From assembly GCA_037893245.1 (NCBI GenBank), contig JBAIAA010000237.1:1364001-1428000 (forward strand): a stretch of 64,000 nucleotides of DNA. The letters run 5' to 3'. The position numbers and the translations under genes were made by a program. Of this stretch, positions 12,701 through 22,200 are shown piece by piece. The notes below the pieces were generated by a model, which worked only from the letters and a program-made list of their open reading frames with translations, ran no database searches and had not been told where the DNA came from. Source of the DNA: Crossaster papposus. Its lineage: Eukaryota; Echinodermata; Asteroidea; Velatida; Solasteridae. Positions within the stretch are counted from its first letter, which is position 1, and each line of letters starts with the position of its first letter.

Positions 12701-12950
12701 CTGGCCACGGCACTCCATTTTACTTACTTTGTTTAGTGGCTTTTGACCTTAGTGGTCTTAACTCTTGACATGTGTATCTCTCTTTCTGTTTTGACAGTTC
12801 TGGGACTACGACGACGCTCTGGTGACCCACGTCGGTATCGGCCACAGCGGCGCTATCAACCGACTGCGCATCTGCCCTAACCAGAAGTACATTGTCAGTG
12901 TCAGTCAGGACGGGGCAGTCATGCGCTGGAAATACCCACACTGTCACTGA
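703..12950 (+). CDS. CFAP52: CFAP52 (WDR16), cilia- and flagella-associated WD40 protein, 11 coding exons
   Basis: Coding exons by GT-AG boundaries and phase: 703-966, 2399-2664, 3776-3875, 5160-5377, 6564-6627, 6733-6845, 8504-8652, 9635-9926, 10128-10230, 11181-11315 and 12798-12950 (stop TGA). They join without a frame break to 618 aa; vertebrate CFAP52 is about 620 aa. Recognisable segments are YPLGNTVIIEHL and ASGQETYMGFK (exon 1), SLGGKDDGSVAVWNVAKK (exon 2), RTIRVWTLDIANRKI (exon 3), NDIRVWNTKTSKNLL (exon 7), SGGGEGQVRKWRI and CIIWDL (exon 8), SGTDRK (exon 9), GGDDKLIKFWDYD (exons 10-11) and MRWKYPH near the C terminus. The repeated xVWxx blade ends mark WD40 beta-propellers. In the known family the protein is a microtubule inner protein of ciliary doublets and acts in motile cilia. 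Start: the first ATG of the conserved frame. Introns carry many repeats: a minisatellite in intron 1, a Penelope fragment in intron 3 and SINEs in intron 9. Exon 7 is partly amplified in tandem (see 8559-9517). Confidence 0.97.
1430..2267. repeat. Minisatellite in CFAP52 intron 1 (12-bp and 13-bp units)
   Basis: Two adjoining tandem blocks. From about 1430 to 1970 the unit is 12 bp (ACAAGTCCAGTC and variants such as ACAAGTTCTTTA). From about 1970 to 2267 it is 13 bp (ACTAAGTCCTTTC), in near-perfect copies. Variants cluster in blocks (CAAGT, CAAGG, GCAAG), as expected from local slippage and unequal exchange. The reverse strand is open over about 500 bp as a (TGLV)n reading frame because 12 is divisible by 3; this is not a gene. 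Confidence 0.95.
4034..4330. mobile_element. Possible Tc1/mariner-pogo-like remnant in CFAP52 intron 3
   Basis: The stretch GACTCTCGTTAATAAGAAC, followed by a TCGG and GAGATTCCG run, resembles the ends of pogo/Tigger-type elements, which often begin with a CTCGTTAAT-like motif. No transposase frame is visible. The call rests on end similarity recalled from the family and is weak. Confidence 0.3.
4555..5085 (-). mobile_element. Decayed 3' end of a Penelope-like retroelement with GIY-YIG motif
   Basis: On the minus strand the reading shifts between frames but keeps the typical order. PRCTTCRS and NLVYCIS are followed by YIGKTKHHLADRYTEHLRSV (YIG at about 4864-4856), then CYDIYDQDNVERSA, then MEQRVIYKLGTLTPGGLN near 4690-4630. 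This matches the C-terminal GIY-YIG endonuclease region and tail of Penelope-like elements. At least two frameshifts break it, so it is a dead fragment. The reverse transcriptase part is absent. It lies in CFAP52 intron 3 and ends about 75 bp before exon 4. Confidence 0.75.
5500..5722 (-). mobile_element. Family A TTAA element, truncated copy (CFAP52 intron 4)
   Basis: It ends with GGTGTATCCTACCTTTA, the inverse of the family A start AGGTAGGATACACC. The inner motifs ATGATTGTAAAATTTTGAAC and AAATCCACCCATTCATGATA are shared with copies at 25460, 30138, 39887, 48161 and 57028. The left end is missing or too diverged to place. Confidence 0.6.
7380..8360. mobile_element. Long inverted-repeat element in CFAP52 intron 6
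   Basis: The left arm reads ACATATGTGACCTGTCGCC, then ACAAAATGTGAGTAAAGTCG, at 7380-7420. The same sequence appears inverted at about 8321-8360 with few mismatches. The 980-bp body has no coding capacity and carries a nested repeat at about 7655-7975. That repeat recurs at 32459-32776 and, in reverse orientation, near 41285, 49490 and 59757. It looks like a nonautonomous DNA element. Confidence 0.65.
8559..9517 (+). repeat. Eight tandem copies of a 120-bp unit spanning the CFAP52 exon 7 3' end and its donor site
   Basis: Units begin at 8559, 8679, 8799, 8919, 9039, 9159, 9279 and 9399, each exactly 120 bp. Each unit holds 94 bp of exon 7 (from ACCAAGACATCT to GTCAGTG), the donor GTAAGAAC and about 20 bp of intron. 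Unit 1 is the real exon 7 end; units 2-8 lie in intron 7. Since 120 is a multiple of 3, the coding frame reads through into later units as SGKNRLSSIPTKTSK. TGA codons at 8868-8870 (unit 3) and the same place in unit 6 (9228-9230) stop it. Units differ by only a few bases, so the expansion is recent or kept uniform by exchange. Confidence 0.97.
10703..11060 (-). mobile_element. SINE with tRNA-Leu-like head, full length (CFAP52 intron 9)
   Basis: On the minus strand it starts GGTGTCGTGGCCGAGTGG (A box) and has a Leu-CAA-like anticodon region (GAACTCAAGCTC). The B box GGTTCGAGTCCC is at about 10993-10982. An unrelated body and the tail AAAGCGCTATATAAATCC with (ATT)n at 10703-10716 follow. The tRNA-like part fused to a body and short-repeat tail marks a SINE, not a functional tRNA gene. 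Confidence 0.85.
11598..11790 (-). mobile_element. SINE with tRNA-Leu-like head, partial (CFAP52 intron 10)
   Basis: The minus strand shows AGCGTGTTATGGCCGAGCGG, then AGACTAAAGCTC (Leu-TAA-like anticodon loop), then the B box GGTTCGAGTCCT at about 11722-11711. The body is short and contains GACACATGTGTCC-like and GCACTTAACC motifs shared with the SINE at 10703-11060. Same family, internally shortened. Confidence 0.75.
11925..12057 (-). mobile_element. Family A TTAA element, end fragment
   Basis: Contains AGGATATCTAGCGCAATCAT and AATTCGGTAGTAA, and ends GATGTATTCTACCTTTAA, all family A motifs. A family B element (12054-12297) is inserted exactly at its terminal TTAA. A further family A start, AAAGGTAGGATACACTAT, follows on the other side to about 12355. 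Confidence 0.6.
12054..12297 (+). mobile_element. Family B TTAA element, 244 bp, complete (CFAP52 intron 10)
   Basis: It starts TTAACCAGTTCGCGCCGGG and ends CCGGCGCGAACTGGTTAA, giving inverted ends of about 14 bp with TTAA on both sides. TTAA target duplication is typical of piggyBac-type transposition. No protein is encoded. Related copies in this window are at 13348, 25116, 30475, 41802, 42703, 46005, 50686, 51968 and 63640. Confidence 0.85.
12645..12715. repeat. SINE tail fragment
   Basis: TTATATAGCGCTTTATCAC with CTCAAAGC and CTGGCCACGGCA resembles the 3' part of the SINE at 10703-11060, inverted. It is a short remnant in intron 10, just before the last CFAP52 exon. Confidence 0.4.
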
Positions 12951-13179
12951 ACCCTCTGCTGTTCGTGTTTAATTTGCTTTAGTGTTTGTTTTTGTTGGAG
13001 AATATGCTTTATTATTGATTTGGGGGAAGGGGGGGGGGGGTGAGGGGATCTACCTTGGGTATGGGATGATCAGTCAGAAAACGATCACTCGTTGATTATA
13101 TTCGAAATGCCGTTGACACAGTTGTCGTAATTCACCCTTTGCACGCTCCTAGAGACCCTCAAAACTGGTAGCTTGACAC

Positions 13180-13185
13180 AATAAA
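13180..13185 (+). terminator. Candidate CFAP52 polyadenylation signal
   Basis: AATAAA lies 230 bp after the CFAP52 stop, in GACACAATAAACAGCC. It is the first canonical hexamer downstream. Whether it is used cannot be judged from sequence alone. Confidence 0.4.
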
Positions 13186-13347
13186 CAGCCGGTTCAGTGA
13201 TTCCCGGCCGTGTTGGTTGCTTATAGTATTGTGGCTCCTGCCAAACTGAGGCCGTTTTGATGACCGTGCAAAGAGCACATTTCTAAACATGATTAGAGCG
13301 AAGTGAAGAAGCCGTAGAAAACAAATAATATGGGAGATTTTTACTGG

Positions 13348-13585
13348 TTAACCGGTTCGCGTCGGGATTATTTTGATATTGACCGGGCCCAGGCACGGGA
13401 TAGTTTTTCACAAAACTCGATCCGAGGCAGTTTCAGGCCAGAATATGTGGGTAGCACACCTGGCTCGGCTCGCTGCGAGAGCTGGTAGCTGACTCGTATT
13501 TCCGGCCTTGTTGATGATTTATTTGTCCGTCATCCGTTTTTATTCCTGGACAAACTTTGCATGTTTACACAGCATCCGATGTTAA
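13348..13585 (+). mobile_element. Family B TTAA element, diverged copy
   Basis: Begins TTAACCGGTTCGCGTCGGG and keeps inner landmarks of the family (CTCGATCCGAGGC, GGTAGCACACC, TTTCCGGCC, CATCCG). The right end is eroded near GATGTTAAC. Confidence 0.65.
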
Positions 13586-14083
13586 CAGGTACGTTAACAG
13601 GGACGTTCACAAAATTTGAATGAAATAAACTTCGCTCAGCAGCCCATGGGGGGTTGCAACCCCAGCAACCCCCCCCCCCCCCCCCAAATCCGCTTGTGCG
13701 TTTAAGAATATGCATATTGGATATGCATTTAGGAGGGAATAGATTGTATTGATAAAATCCGTCCGAATACTTCCGTCCAAATTGACAAGAAATTACGTCC
13801 AATTGTTTAACAATCCAAATGTTGTTCTTTTATTTTTAATGTTCGAGGTTGTGTACTGCGGTTTGTAAACAGTGAATGCAACATTATAAAAGTTACACTT
13901 TCAATTTATTTTTCAATTTTAGTAAAATATAGGAAATCCTGTCACATTTCAAGGGCATGTGCACAATAAAGACACGTTGTTAATTATTGTATTTATAAGA
14001 TTTGTTTTGTAAATAATTGCCATCTTATGTATTATAGTCATTGGCAAAAAATACCGACATTCTTCCTAGGTTTTGCATTCTTG

Positions 14084-14485
14084 TTAAAGGGATCGTTTAC
14101 GTTTGGTAATTACTCCAAAAATTAATGGCAATAAAAACTGACTTGGAAAGAAGTACAGCAGCTTTGGATAGTATAATACAATTTAAAAAACTTTTCACTT
14201 CGAAGTACTGCAGTTATTGAAAAAGATATCACTTTTTATCCCCCAAAAAATTGAATATGAGAAGCATTACTGCCGTGACGTTTCTCAGATTGTGTATTCC
14301 ATTTCCAATGCAGATTATTCTTCTTGCGTGGACATAACCGCTCCAGATCTTTGGCAACATCTCAAAATCGCTACCACCTTTTGAAATGAAATTGTTACAG
14401 GTTAGTTTTATGGTATATATCTATAACTATATAGGATTGAAACAAACAGTGGGTTCCAATTACCAAACGTATACGATCCCTTTAA
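14084..14485 (+). mobile_element. Family C TTAA element, 402 bp, complete
   Basis: Starts TTAAAGGGATCGTTTACG and ends CGTATACGATCCCTTTAA, with inverted ends of about 25 bp reading TTTGGTAAT / ATTACCAAA inward. Two more copies lie at 21873-22258 (opposite orientation) and 28608-29002. No coding capacity. Confidence 0.85.
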
Positions 14486-14700
14486 AGGGTTAGTGCTTGT
14501 ATGTTAACTTGAACAATTTCAGCCATCTTGGTCGCTGTAGAGACAACATACAATCTGTCCGCAAAGTAAATATTTATAACGTACTTCATTATAAATCCGT
14601 CCAGTATTGAAGGTATTATAGAACAATTCTATAAGCTTTTGCTGTAATTTTTATAAATAGATGTACTTTGTAGATTTTAAAACCATAAAAAAAAAATGCT

Positions 14701-15048
14701 GTTCATGTAGTCTGGTTCCTTTACCCTACTTCAGACGAAATGCAGGCATTTATAAATGTAGGCAATTGACAGGTCAGGGAACCAGACTAACTGGCTTGAA
14801 CCCTTACATAAATTCAATAACCAAATTTGACGAGTATCCCCCCCAAGGATGGTTGGCTGACCATCTTTGCAGATTTGCAGTTCATGTAGTCTGGTTCCTT
14901 TACCCTACTTCAGACGAAATGCAGGCATTTATAAATGTAGGCAATTGACAGGTCAGGGAACCAGACTAACTGGCTTGAACCCTTACATAAATTCAATAAC
15001 CAAATTTGACGAGTATCCCCCCCAAGGATGGTTGGCTGACCATCTTTG
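14701..15048. repeat. Tandem duplication, period 179 bp, holding a small palindromic element
   Basis: About 168 bp from 14701 repeats at 14880 with near identity (offset 179). Each unit contains TAGTCTGGTTCC and, about 90 bp later, GGGAACCAGACTAA, an inverted pair that forms a small foldback. The end TAGTCTGGTTCC with ACTTCAGA is also seen at about 34752, 42636 and 51558 within the duplicated array. Confidence 0.9.
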
Positions 15049-16630
15049 GAAATTTAATACAAACATTACACTGTTTACACAAACAACAAATACAGCACAC
15101 CGGGTGCCATGATTTCACTGGATTCGTGAGACTATTCCATAACAGTCAAGTCAAGTATTCCATAATAATTTGAAGTTTATGTACATTTAACAATTTCCAT
15201 GTTCATAAATGATGCACTTTCTGTGCATAAGTCTTTGAGAGCCATATTTTGAAATGTAAAGTTGGGATGTGCTTAGTGTGGTAGAATATGAATAAGCAAG
15301 AATTGTTTTCTTCTGATTTCACCTGTCAATTGATTGGACGATATTTGCTATAAATATGGAATTGTAATAAACTTAATTTGCCTTTGTGCCTTCAAGCCCT
15401 TTATATGTGCCAATTGGCTTTTGCGTAAAGTTCTAAGCTACGATTTGTTTTTATTCAGACTTATGAGAACTACAATTTCTTATTTTCAAGATTCTTTTTG
15501 CGTCGCCTAAACTAAGTTTTGGGAGACATCAGTACTACACTGTACATGTAATTCTGTATGTTAAAGTTTCAGGTTACGATTTGGACAAAAAAAAGGGGGG
15601 GGGGATTCAGATTAAGGTCATGTTAGGGGTCAAGTTTAAATATGCTTCAAATGTTGCTTTTTATCTACAGAATTTGATGATTTTTGATGGTTTTTAATGC
15701 AACTTGGATGGAGTGATTCTTGCATACCCAGCACGATACGAGACCAAGGGACTCCCCCCTTAGTCCCCCATACCTATACACTCTCTAGACTATTGTTACC
15801 TAACGCACCCCCCTCCTAATTTTTTTTTATATATATTATATTCCCGAGAAACCACAACATTCCACAAGCATAATGATCACCACAAAGGAGGGGGTCCCTC
15901 CATCTCATATCTTGATTCATATACATTTTCTTGGGTGGGGTTCATCACAACTCTTTTGAAATAGGAGGTCATTGTTTACACAATCAATTTGACTTAAGAA
16001 CACAAAACAGGGATAGACCACGGGAAAAGGCGACACTTGTGATCAGCAGATCACGTTTATTACACATGTACATAATTATATAAATTATAGTAATTTAAGA
16101 GTAAATATTTACAGATTTGCAGCCACGATTTCAAAAATCACGAAAGCATTTTGTTAATCTGAATAGAGACTATATGTCAAATGTACAGTTATGCATATCA
16201 TTACAAATGCAAATTATTATTTCTGAAAGATAAGCCGTTTTATCAACCATATTCATAAATACCTGAGACAGTTTAGCCATTTCTATTGGAATAGCCATTC
16301 CTAACTGCCTAACTCCCATTCCTAAATTCCTCACATAGGCTGTTCTAAACCGCTGATAAAACACCAGTCAGTGTTAAAACCCTTTTTCTGGTGTCGCACG
16401 GAATTCGGATGGATTGAAGTTCACATAACATGCGCAATACTACAAAGCAGTCAGTATTTTGTATAAGCGTAGTCCTTACCTCGCGCTGTACCGGAGTTTA
16501 CGTAGTGCGTTACATCGCAGGGGTCGCGCGCATCAATGTTCATATAAGGAGTTACTTGTTAACGTGTGGGACTGATCACGCGAGGCGGGGTAAGTGGGGA
16601 ACATACTATAAATATAGCTAGAGGGGTTAT

Positions 16631-16901
16631 TTAACCCTAACCCTGCCAGACGCATCACAATGCATCAGGAAATAAATATGTCTGGTGCACTTTGATGCAT
16701 TCGGTCGTCAACACCAATGCATAAACATCACAGTCTAAGACTATTGAGAGCTAGTTTCCATTGAACAATGCCAGAGATGGATCCTGCTGCGTTGGGTGAC
16801 CACAGACTCTGAGGCAGTTTGACCTTGAGAATTTTGACCTGATGGATCTGGCTGCACTGGGCAGGGCTTCTAGCCAAAATATCCTGGCGGGTTAGGGTTA
16901 A
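16631..16901. mobile_element. Family D element with telomere-like ends, 271 bp
   Basis: Left end TTAACCCTAACCCTGCCAG; right end CTGGCGGGTTAGGGTTAA. The inverted ends, counted with the flanking TTAA, look like vertebrate-type TTAGGG telomere repeats. The body contains GATGCATTCGG and GATCCTGCTGC-like stretches and no coding frame. A decayed relative lies at about 29001-29143. Confidence 0.7.
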
Positions 16902-17125
16902 CACAGTATGAAGTATATTCTGTCTTTTCGACTTGTTTTGACCCACTGGTAAACCCACTGCAGGATTTAGGATTCAGGCAGGGGTCACCAGTAATAAATA
17001 TTAAGAGGTTTTTTGCAGGATTCAGGTGACATTGAGTTTTAACACTTTGGAATTGCAGGATTTTGCAGGGTTCAGGTTTATGTGTAAAAAAAATAGGGTA
17101 GGGTGTAATAATAGGGTTAAACATC

Positions 17126-18933
17126 TCAGCCCCAAGCTTCCTTCATGCAGTAATGTAGCACCAGTTTGCCGTCACTACCATAGCACTGCAATCAAAGTAG
17201 AAATGAAATACATTCAATAAGGTAACATTTGAAGAGGCAATCGTTTCCTCTATGAGGTTTTGGAGGGGCAAGGACAAACACCTTTGAGGGATGTAATCGG
17301 TAAACATCTGGTTCAGACAGGCATTCCAGATTCGTACCAAACCGAAAAGAAGTTTAGGAGCGACCCGACTAGACCCAAGTAGATTTTTGGTTTTAGACGG
17401 GCGAACGTTATTCCATAGGTTTGTCTGAAGGGTATGGCTATGTGCCAGGCTATGTGCCAGGATCCATGACAAATTATTTAACTTTTTTTCAAGATATTCG
17501 TCAACACTGCTTTTTTAATTTTACCTCAAATAAGTTTCCAATTTCTTGGTCCGGAGCAGGGGCAAAGGCTTGGTTAACATAGAGAAACTTTAGAGAGAAA
17601 GTAAAAAAAACATGGTGCACAGATAAAGATTACTAGAACTAAAAATGAATTTTTTTGTGAATGCGTTTTTAATATCACAGGTCATAGAATAGCTAGCTAT
17701 TTTGACATGGGAATTTGATGGCTTGCAATTAATGGAATTGTGAAATTATTTGATGACTGGCGATGGTAGGGCTGACAAAAATGCTGCTGAAAGCGTTACA
17801 ATAAGAAGAATATAATGTGTTATCCTTTGGCAATTACTCACCAATGATTCGGTCTGTTCACATTTGAAGTACTTTCTGATGAACTCAATCACCCAGGAGA
17901 TCTTTCGCGTCCGGGGAACGGCCCACTTCTTCTTCGACATGATTGGAGCATCAGCGGTATTCTTGAGTAGTACATCAACTGGAAATACAAAAAGGCTTAA
18001 CTATAGAAATTAGAATGCAGGGCCCAGCAGGGCCCACTCACAACTCTCGGTTTTATTTACCCCTATGACATAGAATAGAGTGGCCCTTTATTATATTGGG
18101 GTATACAGGGTTAGGGTTAGGGTCAGTCCATTCTATGTCCTAGGGTAAATAAAGTTGAAAGTTGTCAGTGGGCCCTGCATTCTATAATTGCTCCATAAAT
18201 TAAAGTGCACCAATTGCATGGTAAAATGCAACTTTTTTAAAGGGACAAAAGACCAATTGTCAGATGTGCATTTTTATCGTTTGAAGCAACAAAAGCGCTC
18301 AAAATATATAAAAAAGGTGTTTGACATCTAACCTTGTAAATGATGATGCATATTCTTAGAAATATATTCCAAGACTTCAATTTCCATAAAAAAATTGTCG
18401 AGTCACAATTCGAATTGTGACCACAATCTGCGTGAAGGGCGCATTGCTGCATTCTCAGCCAGCGAATTGCAGCTACCTGCGACGTGCCAGGGTCGCGCAC
18501 TGAACTTATCTTACCTTAACGGATCAATCCTTGAAAAATATTACGAACTGTTCTTTTTACTGCGATTGTGAAATAAAATAAACACTTACTTTTTTTCACG
18601 GTAAAATAAACGATCACAAACTGGTAAAATAAACAAATTACTTTTATTCACGTGACAACGCACGCCCCCCACCCCCCCCCCCCCCCCCCCCCCCACCTCC
18701 CCCTTTCCCACTCCCCGGCCCCATCCCTTTCCCATTTGTCCGGAATCTGGGCACAGTCACTTGTGTCACGTCACATGCATAACGTTACCCTTATCATTCT
18801 TTTTCTTAGCTGGACTTGTAACGGTTGCGTCCTCTTTGGATTTTTCCGGCTGCTGCTGCTGCACGGGTTGGCCGTTTTCAGTGGTAACTTCAGACCTTTG
18901 GTGGGTTTTCGATTCGGATTCTGTTTCCGCCAT
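17126..18933 (-). CDS. ATG12: ATG12, ubiquitin-like autophagy protein, four coding exons
   Basis: Minus-strand exons in order: 18933-18789, 17978-17842, 17587-17525 and 17185-17126 (stop TGA), all with GT-AG boundaries and matching phases; 134 aa (human 140 aa). Exon 1 encodes a low-complexity polar N terminus beginning MAETESESKTHQ with a QQQQ run, ending AKKKNDKG. Exon 2 reads VDVLLKNTADAPIMSKKKWA, then VPRTRKISWVIEFIRKYF. Exon 3 reads FLYVNQAFAPAPDQEIGNLF. Exon 4 reads CYGSDGKLVLHYCMKEAWG. The C-terminal glycine is the residue conjugated to ATG5 in the known pathway. The ATG12-ATG5 conjugate then works with ATG16L as the E3 for LC3/ATG8 lipidation on the phagophore. The start is the first ATG in frame; upstream in-frame codons lack ATG. 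Intron 1 holds a foldback element (18011-18186). The gene is divergent from PITPNC1. Confidence 0.96.
18011..18186. mobile_element. Foldback element in ATG12 intron 1
   Basis: Arms of about 65 bp start TAGAATGCAGGGCCC and end GGGCCCTGCATTCTA. Inside, TTTATTTACCC and GGGTAAATAAA also pair. The short centre contains GGGTTAGGGTTAGGG. As RNA in the ATG12 intron it could form a long hairpin. Confidence 0.75.
18664..18700. repeat. Poly-C tract in ATG12 intron 1
   Basis: A C-run of roughly 30 bases broken by single A residues, followed by CT-rich sequence, about 90 bp downstream of the ATG12 exon 1 donor. It is a simple repeat and prone to length error. Confidence 0.8.
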
Positions 18934-19152
18934 ATTTTTAATGAGTTGTGTTTTCTTTTTCTTAAATGTGCGCAAGTGTATAGCGCCCCCGTGTGTTCTA
19001 ATTTGAAGCAGTCAATTAAATAGACCACCCGGTTGTGTGATCGCCACATTTCTTCTCCGTACTCGTCTCTCTCGCTGGTGGAAATACCGGTATATGAAAT
19101 TTCAGCCGCAGTGCCAGTGGACAACAGACACCAGTGATTTAATACCGTCACG
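18934..19152. promoter_or_regulatory. Divergent promoter interval between ATG12 and PITPNC1
   Basis: Only 219 bp separate the two start codons, which point away from each other, so both 5' UTRs and any shared promoter must fit here unless upstream noncoding exons exist. Next to the ATG12 start the minus strand reads AATATGGCGGAAAC, which overlaps a GCCAT core. No TATA box stands out in an expected position. Confidence 0.6.
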
Positions 19153-19200
19153 ATGTTGATCAAGGAGTACAGGATATGCATGCCGATCAGCATCGAAGAG
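19153..19200 (+). CDS. PITPNC1: PITPNC1 coding exon 1
   Basis: ATG plus 15 codons, MLIKEYRICMPISIEE, with donor GTAGGG at 19201. The exon ends at the same codon boundary at which 60869 begins. The matching human start is MLLKEYRICMPLTVDE. Confidence 0.92.
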
Positions 19201-22200
19201 GTAGGGATAATTTTCAAGAAAGTTTTGACCTCGAAAGTTAACCAAAATACCAAGGGCAAGGCTTTGAAACTTTCGACTTTGCGCACTGAAGCGTATGCGA
19301 CTTTCTTGTTCAGTACAGTACGTGCACATACAAATTCCTACCTCCATTCTCGGACACTGTTGAGTGTTGTTGATTGTTCACTTCCAGTTTTATTGTTTGT
19401 TCGGTTGAAACGGTTTTCCACATTGCATTTAACTGCTGCAGTTAACCACTGCTGAGGTTAAGTATTTATGGTAATTCATGCTTATCATCAGTACGGGTGG
19501 AATAGGGGGGTAGTAGTAAATATTGTTTAATAACCATGGTGGTTACCTGTCTGAAGTTTTTTAAATCATGGATGCCGATAAAAAAAGCAAACAACATTCG
19601 TTTTCAAACGGCTTCGGGCTGTTGTTCTTGTTCTTGTTATGCTAGAATTCAATTTTTCGGAAAAATTAGGCCACGAGAATAAAAGTTATAAATTTGCGTC
19701 CACCACCGGCATGCCCGAAAAACTACCGCACAAACAAATTCATTATTTAAAAAATTGCCATTATTAAAAAAGAAAAAAACAGAAAACAAGACAAAACAAA
19801 ATCACTTTATCACATAAATTCTGTTCCAAATCGTCCATAACGGAAAGACAATTTATGGACAGCTATGTATCATCAATTTGCCAGTGTCTCGCGGCGTCGT
19901 CAGGGTAATTTACAGGTCAAATTGCGCCAACCGACCAATGGGAAACATCGGATTCTCGCTCTGCTGTCTTCACAATGCGCGTGTCTTTCCTGATCTTTCG
20001 CATTTTTCTCGTGGAGCGAAGCATATTAAGTCATCCTGTAAATCATACCTGTAGTTTCAAGACTCAAATTTTTGAAATATTAGGGCTTAGCAATAAAGAA
20101 GTTTATTGACATTGCATGATATACTGATATTTATTGATGACATGATCAAAATGTGAAATTTTACAATTCACTGATCGATGTTCGGCGGTGTTTTTGATCG
20201 TCTCCTCTGTATTCCATATATACATACATACATGTAACTTGAGAATCATGTGCGTGCAAGTGTGTGTAAATTTACCTGTTCAGATTACTATACTATGGTT
20301 GTGTAATAAAACTACATACATGTACCCAGTGGGCATTTTACCCGATATTACCCGGGTTGTAACGAGTAATAACGCTAGTTATTACTGGGTAACATACCGA
20401 TATTACCCGGGTTGTAACGAGTAATAACGCGTTATTACGGGTAATATCACCGAGTAATAACGGGGAAATAGTAGACGAACATTTCCCCGTTATTACCAGC
20501 CGATATTACCACATTTACCCACTGTTACCCGGGAGAATGTTACCGATATTTCTGGCATTGCATTGTTATTACCACCCGATATTACCACCCGATATTACCC
20601 CATTTACCCGATATTTCTGGCATTGCATTGTTATTACCACCCGATATTATCCCATTTACCCGATATTTCTGGCATTGCATTGTTATTACCACCCGATTTT
20701 ACCTCTCTTACCCGATATTTCTGGCATTGCATTGTTATTACCACCCGATATTACCTCTTTTACCCGATATTTCTGGCATTGCATTGTTATTACTAGCCGA
20801 TATTACCCGATATTTCTGACATTGCATTGTTATTACCACCCGATATTACCTCTTTTGCCCGATATTTCTGGTATTGCATTGTTATTACCACCCGATATTA
20901 CCTATTTTACCCGATATTTCTGGCATTGCATTTTTATAGATGCAGAATTGATGTATCATCAATAGACATTATATTGTTCATAATGGGTTGTATACATGTA
21001 CTAAAACTCTGGCTACGCCACTGCTTGTATGTCATTAAAAAATAATGAATAATGAAAAAAAGCTTTATGAATGTGTTTTCGAAAAAGTCCGGACACAAAT
21101 CTGTAACTTTCTTTTTTGTGGCCTTACAGGATATCTAGCGCAATCATTTTGCTGGATACCTGGAATCATAAGCAAGATATATTTCTTAATAATTCGGCAG
21201 TAATTTTTTTTTTATATCTGCAAATGGTGTATCTGTATGTGTCACCCCATGTAAACTGTACTATAGTCCAATAATTTGGGACTCTAGATACTGCAGATGA
21301 GAGTCTGAAAACTGATGGTACAGTATAAAAAACATGCAACACAAGAAAATAGACTGGCACATGAAACAACCAGTCCAACGTGCCTTTAGTGCTGAGTCTG
21401 TCAACAGTGTCAAAAGAACCAGTGTACATGTAGTACCACCATCAGACCACTGAGGAGATCAGTCTGGTCAAACAGATGGACATGCACAAGTCTAGTTTTA
21501 GTCTTCAAAATGAAACTAATTAGTGACTTTACTCTCAGGTACAAAACGTTGAACAAAATTAATTGAGACTTTAAACTTAGCTGGTGAAAATACTGTACAG
21601 ATCTTGTTTTTGCTTACATTAAACGTTTGGAAGACTATTAGCTAGTGAGTATTATATGTTGGCCTAAATTGGTAAATGCATGGTTTTTTTAGCACGCAAG
21701 GAATCTGTTTGTAACTGTAATGGCCTACATGTTTTTATGCCCAATGTATGTTTCCGTGGATACTAATTGCCCAACACATTAGCAAATTATAATTTCCAAA
21801 TGCACATCTTTATTTATTGATGCATTCAGTGGAGCAACAGTCACAGAAAGATGCACATTAAAGACTTCAACTTTAAAGGGATCGTATACGTTTGGTAATT
21901 GGAACCCATTGTTTGTGTCAATCCTATAGATGTATACCATAAAACTAACCTGTAAAAATTTCATTTCAAAAAGTGGTAGCGATTTTGAGATATTGCTGAA
22001 ATTCTGGAGCGGTTTTGTCCACGCAGGAGGAATAATCTGCATTGGAATACACACTCTGAGAAACGTCACTGCAGTAACATTTCTCAGATTAAAATCTTGG
22101 GGGATAAAAAGTGATATCTTTTTCCATAACCGCAGTACTTCGAAGTGAAAAGTTTCTAAAAATGCATTATACTATCCAAAGCTGCTCTACTTCTTACCAA

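Larger units (their letters stand above)
12951..17125. other. Convergent intergenic region between CFAP52 and ATG12
   Basis: Holds the CFAP52 3' UTR (first AATAAA at 13180-13185, a possible polyadenylation signal), a diverged family B element at 13348-13585, a poly-C run near 13670, a family C element, a 179-bp-period tandem duplication, and a family D element. No further coding exon was recognised on either strand. The two genes converge here, so both transcripts end in this interval. Confidence 0.6.

Noticed and set aside
18652-19023. Plus-strand open frame over the ATG12 first exon
   Set aside because: It is antisense to ATG12 exon 1 and a poly-C run; the minus-strand reading with its donor and phase matches ATG12.
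20537-20965. Open frame encoding a repeated FLALHCYYHPI peptide
   Set aside because: Translation of the CCCGATATTACC tandem array; similar peptides occur in several frames, which indicates no coding constraint.
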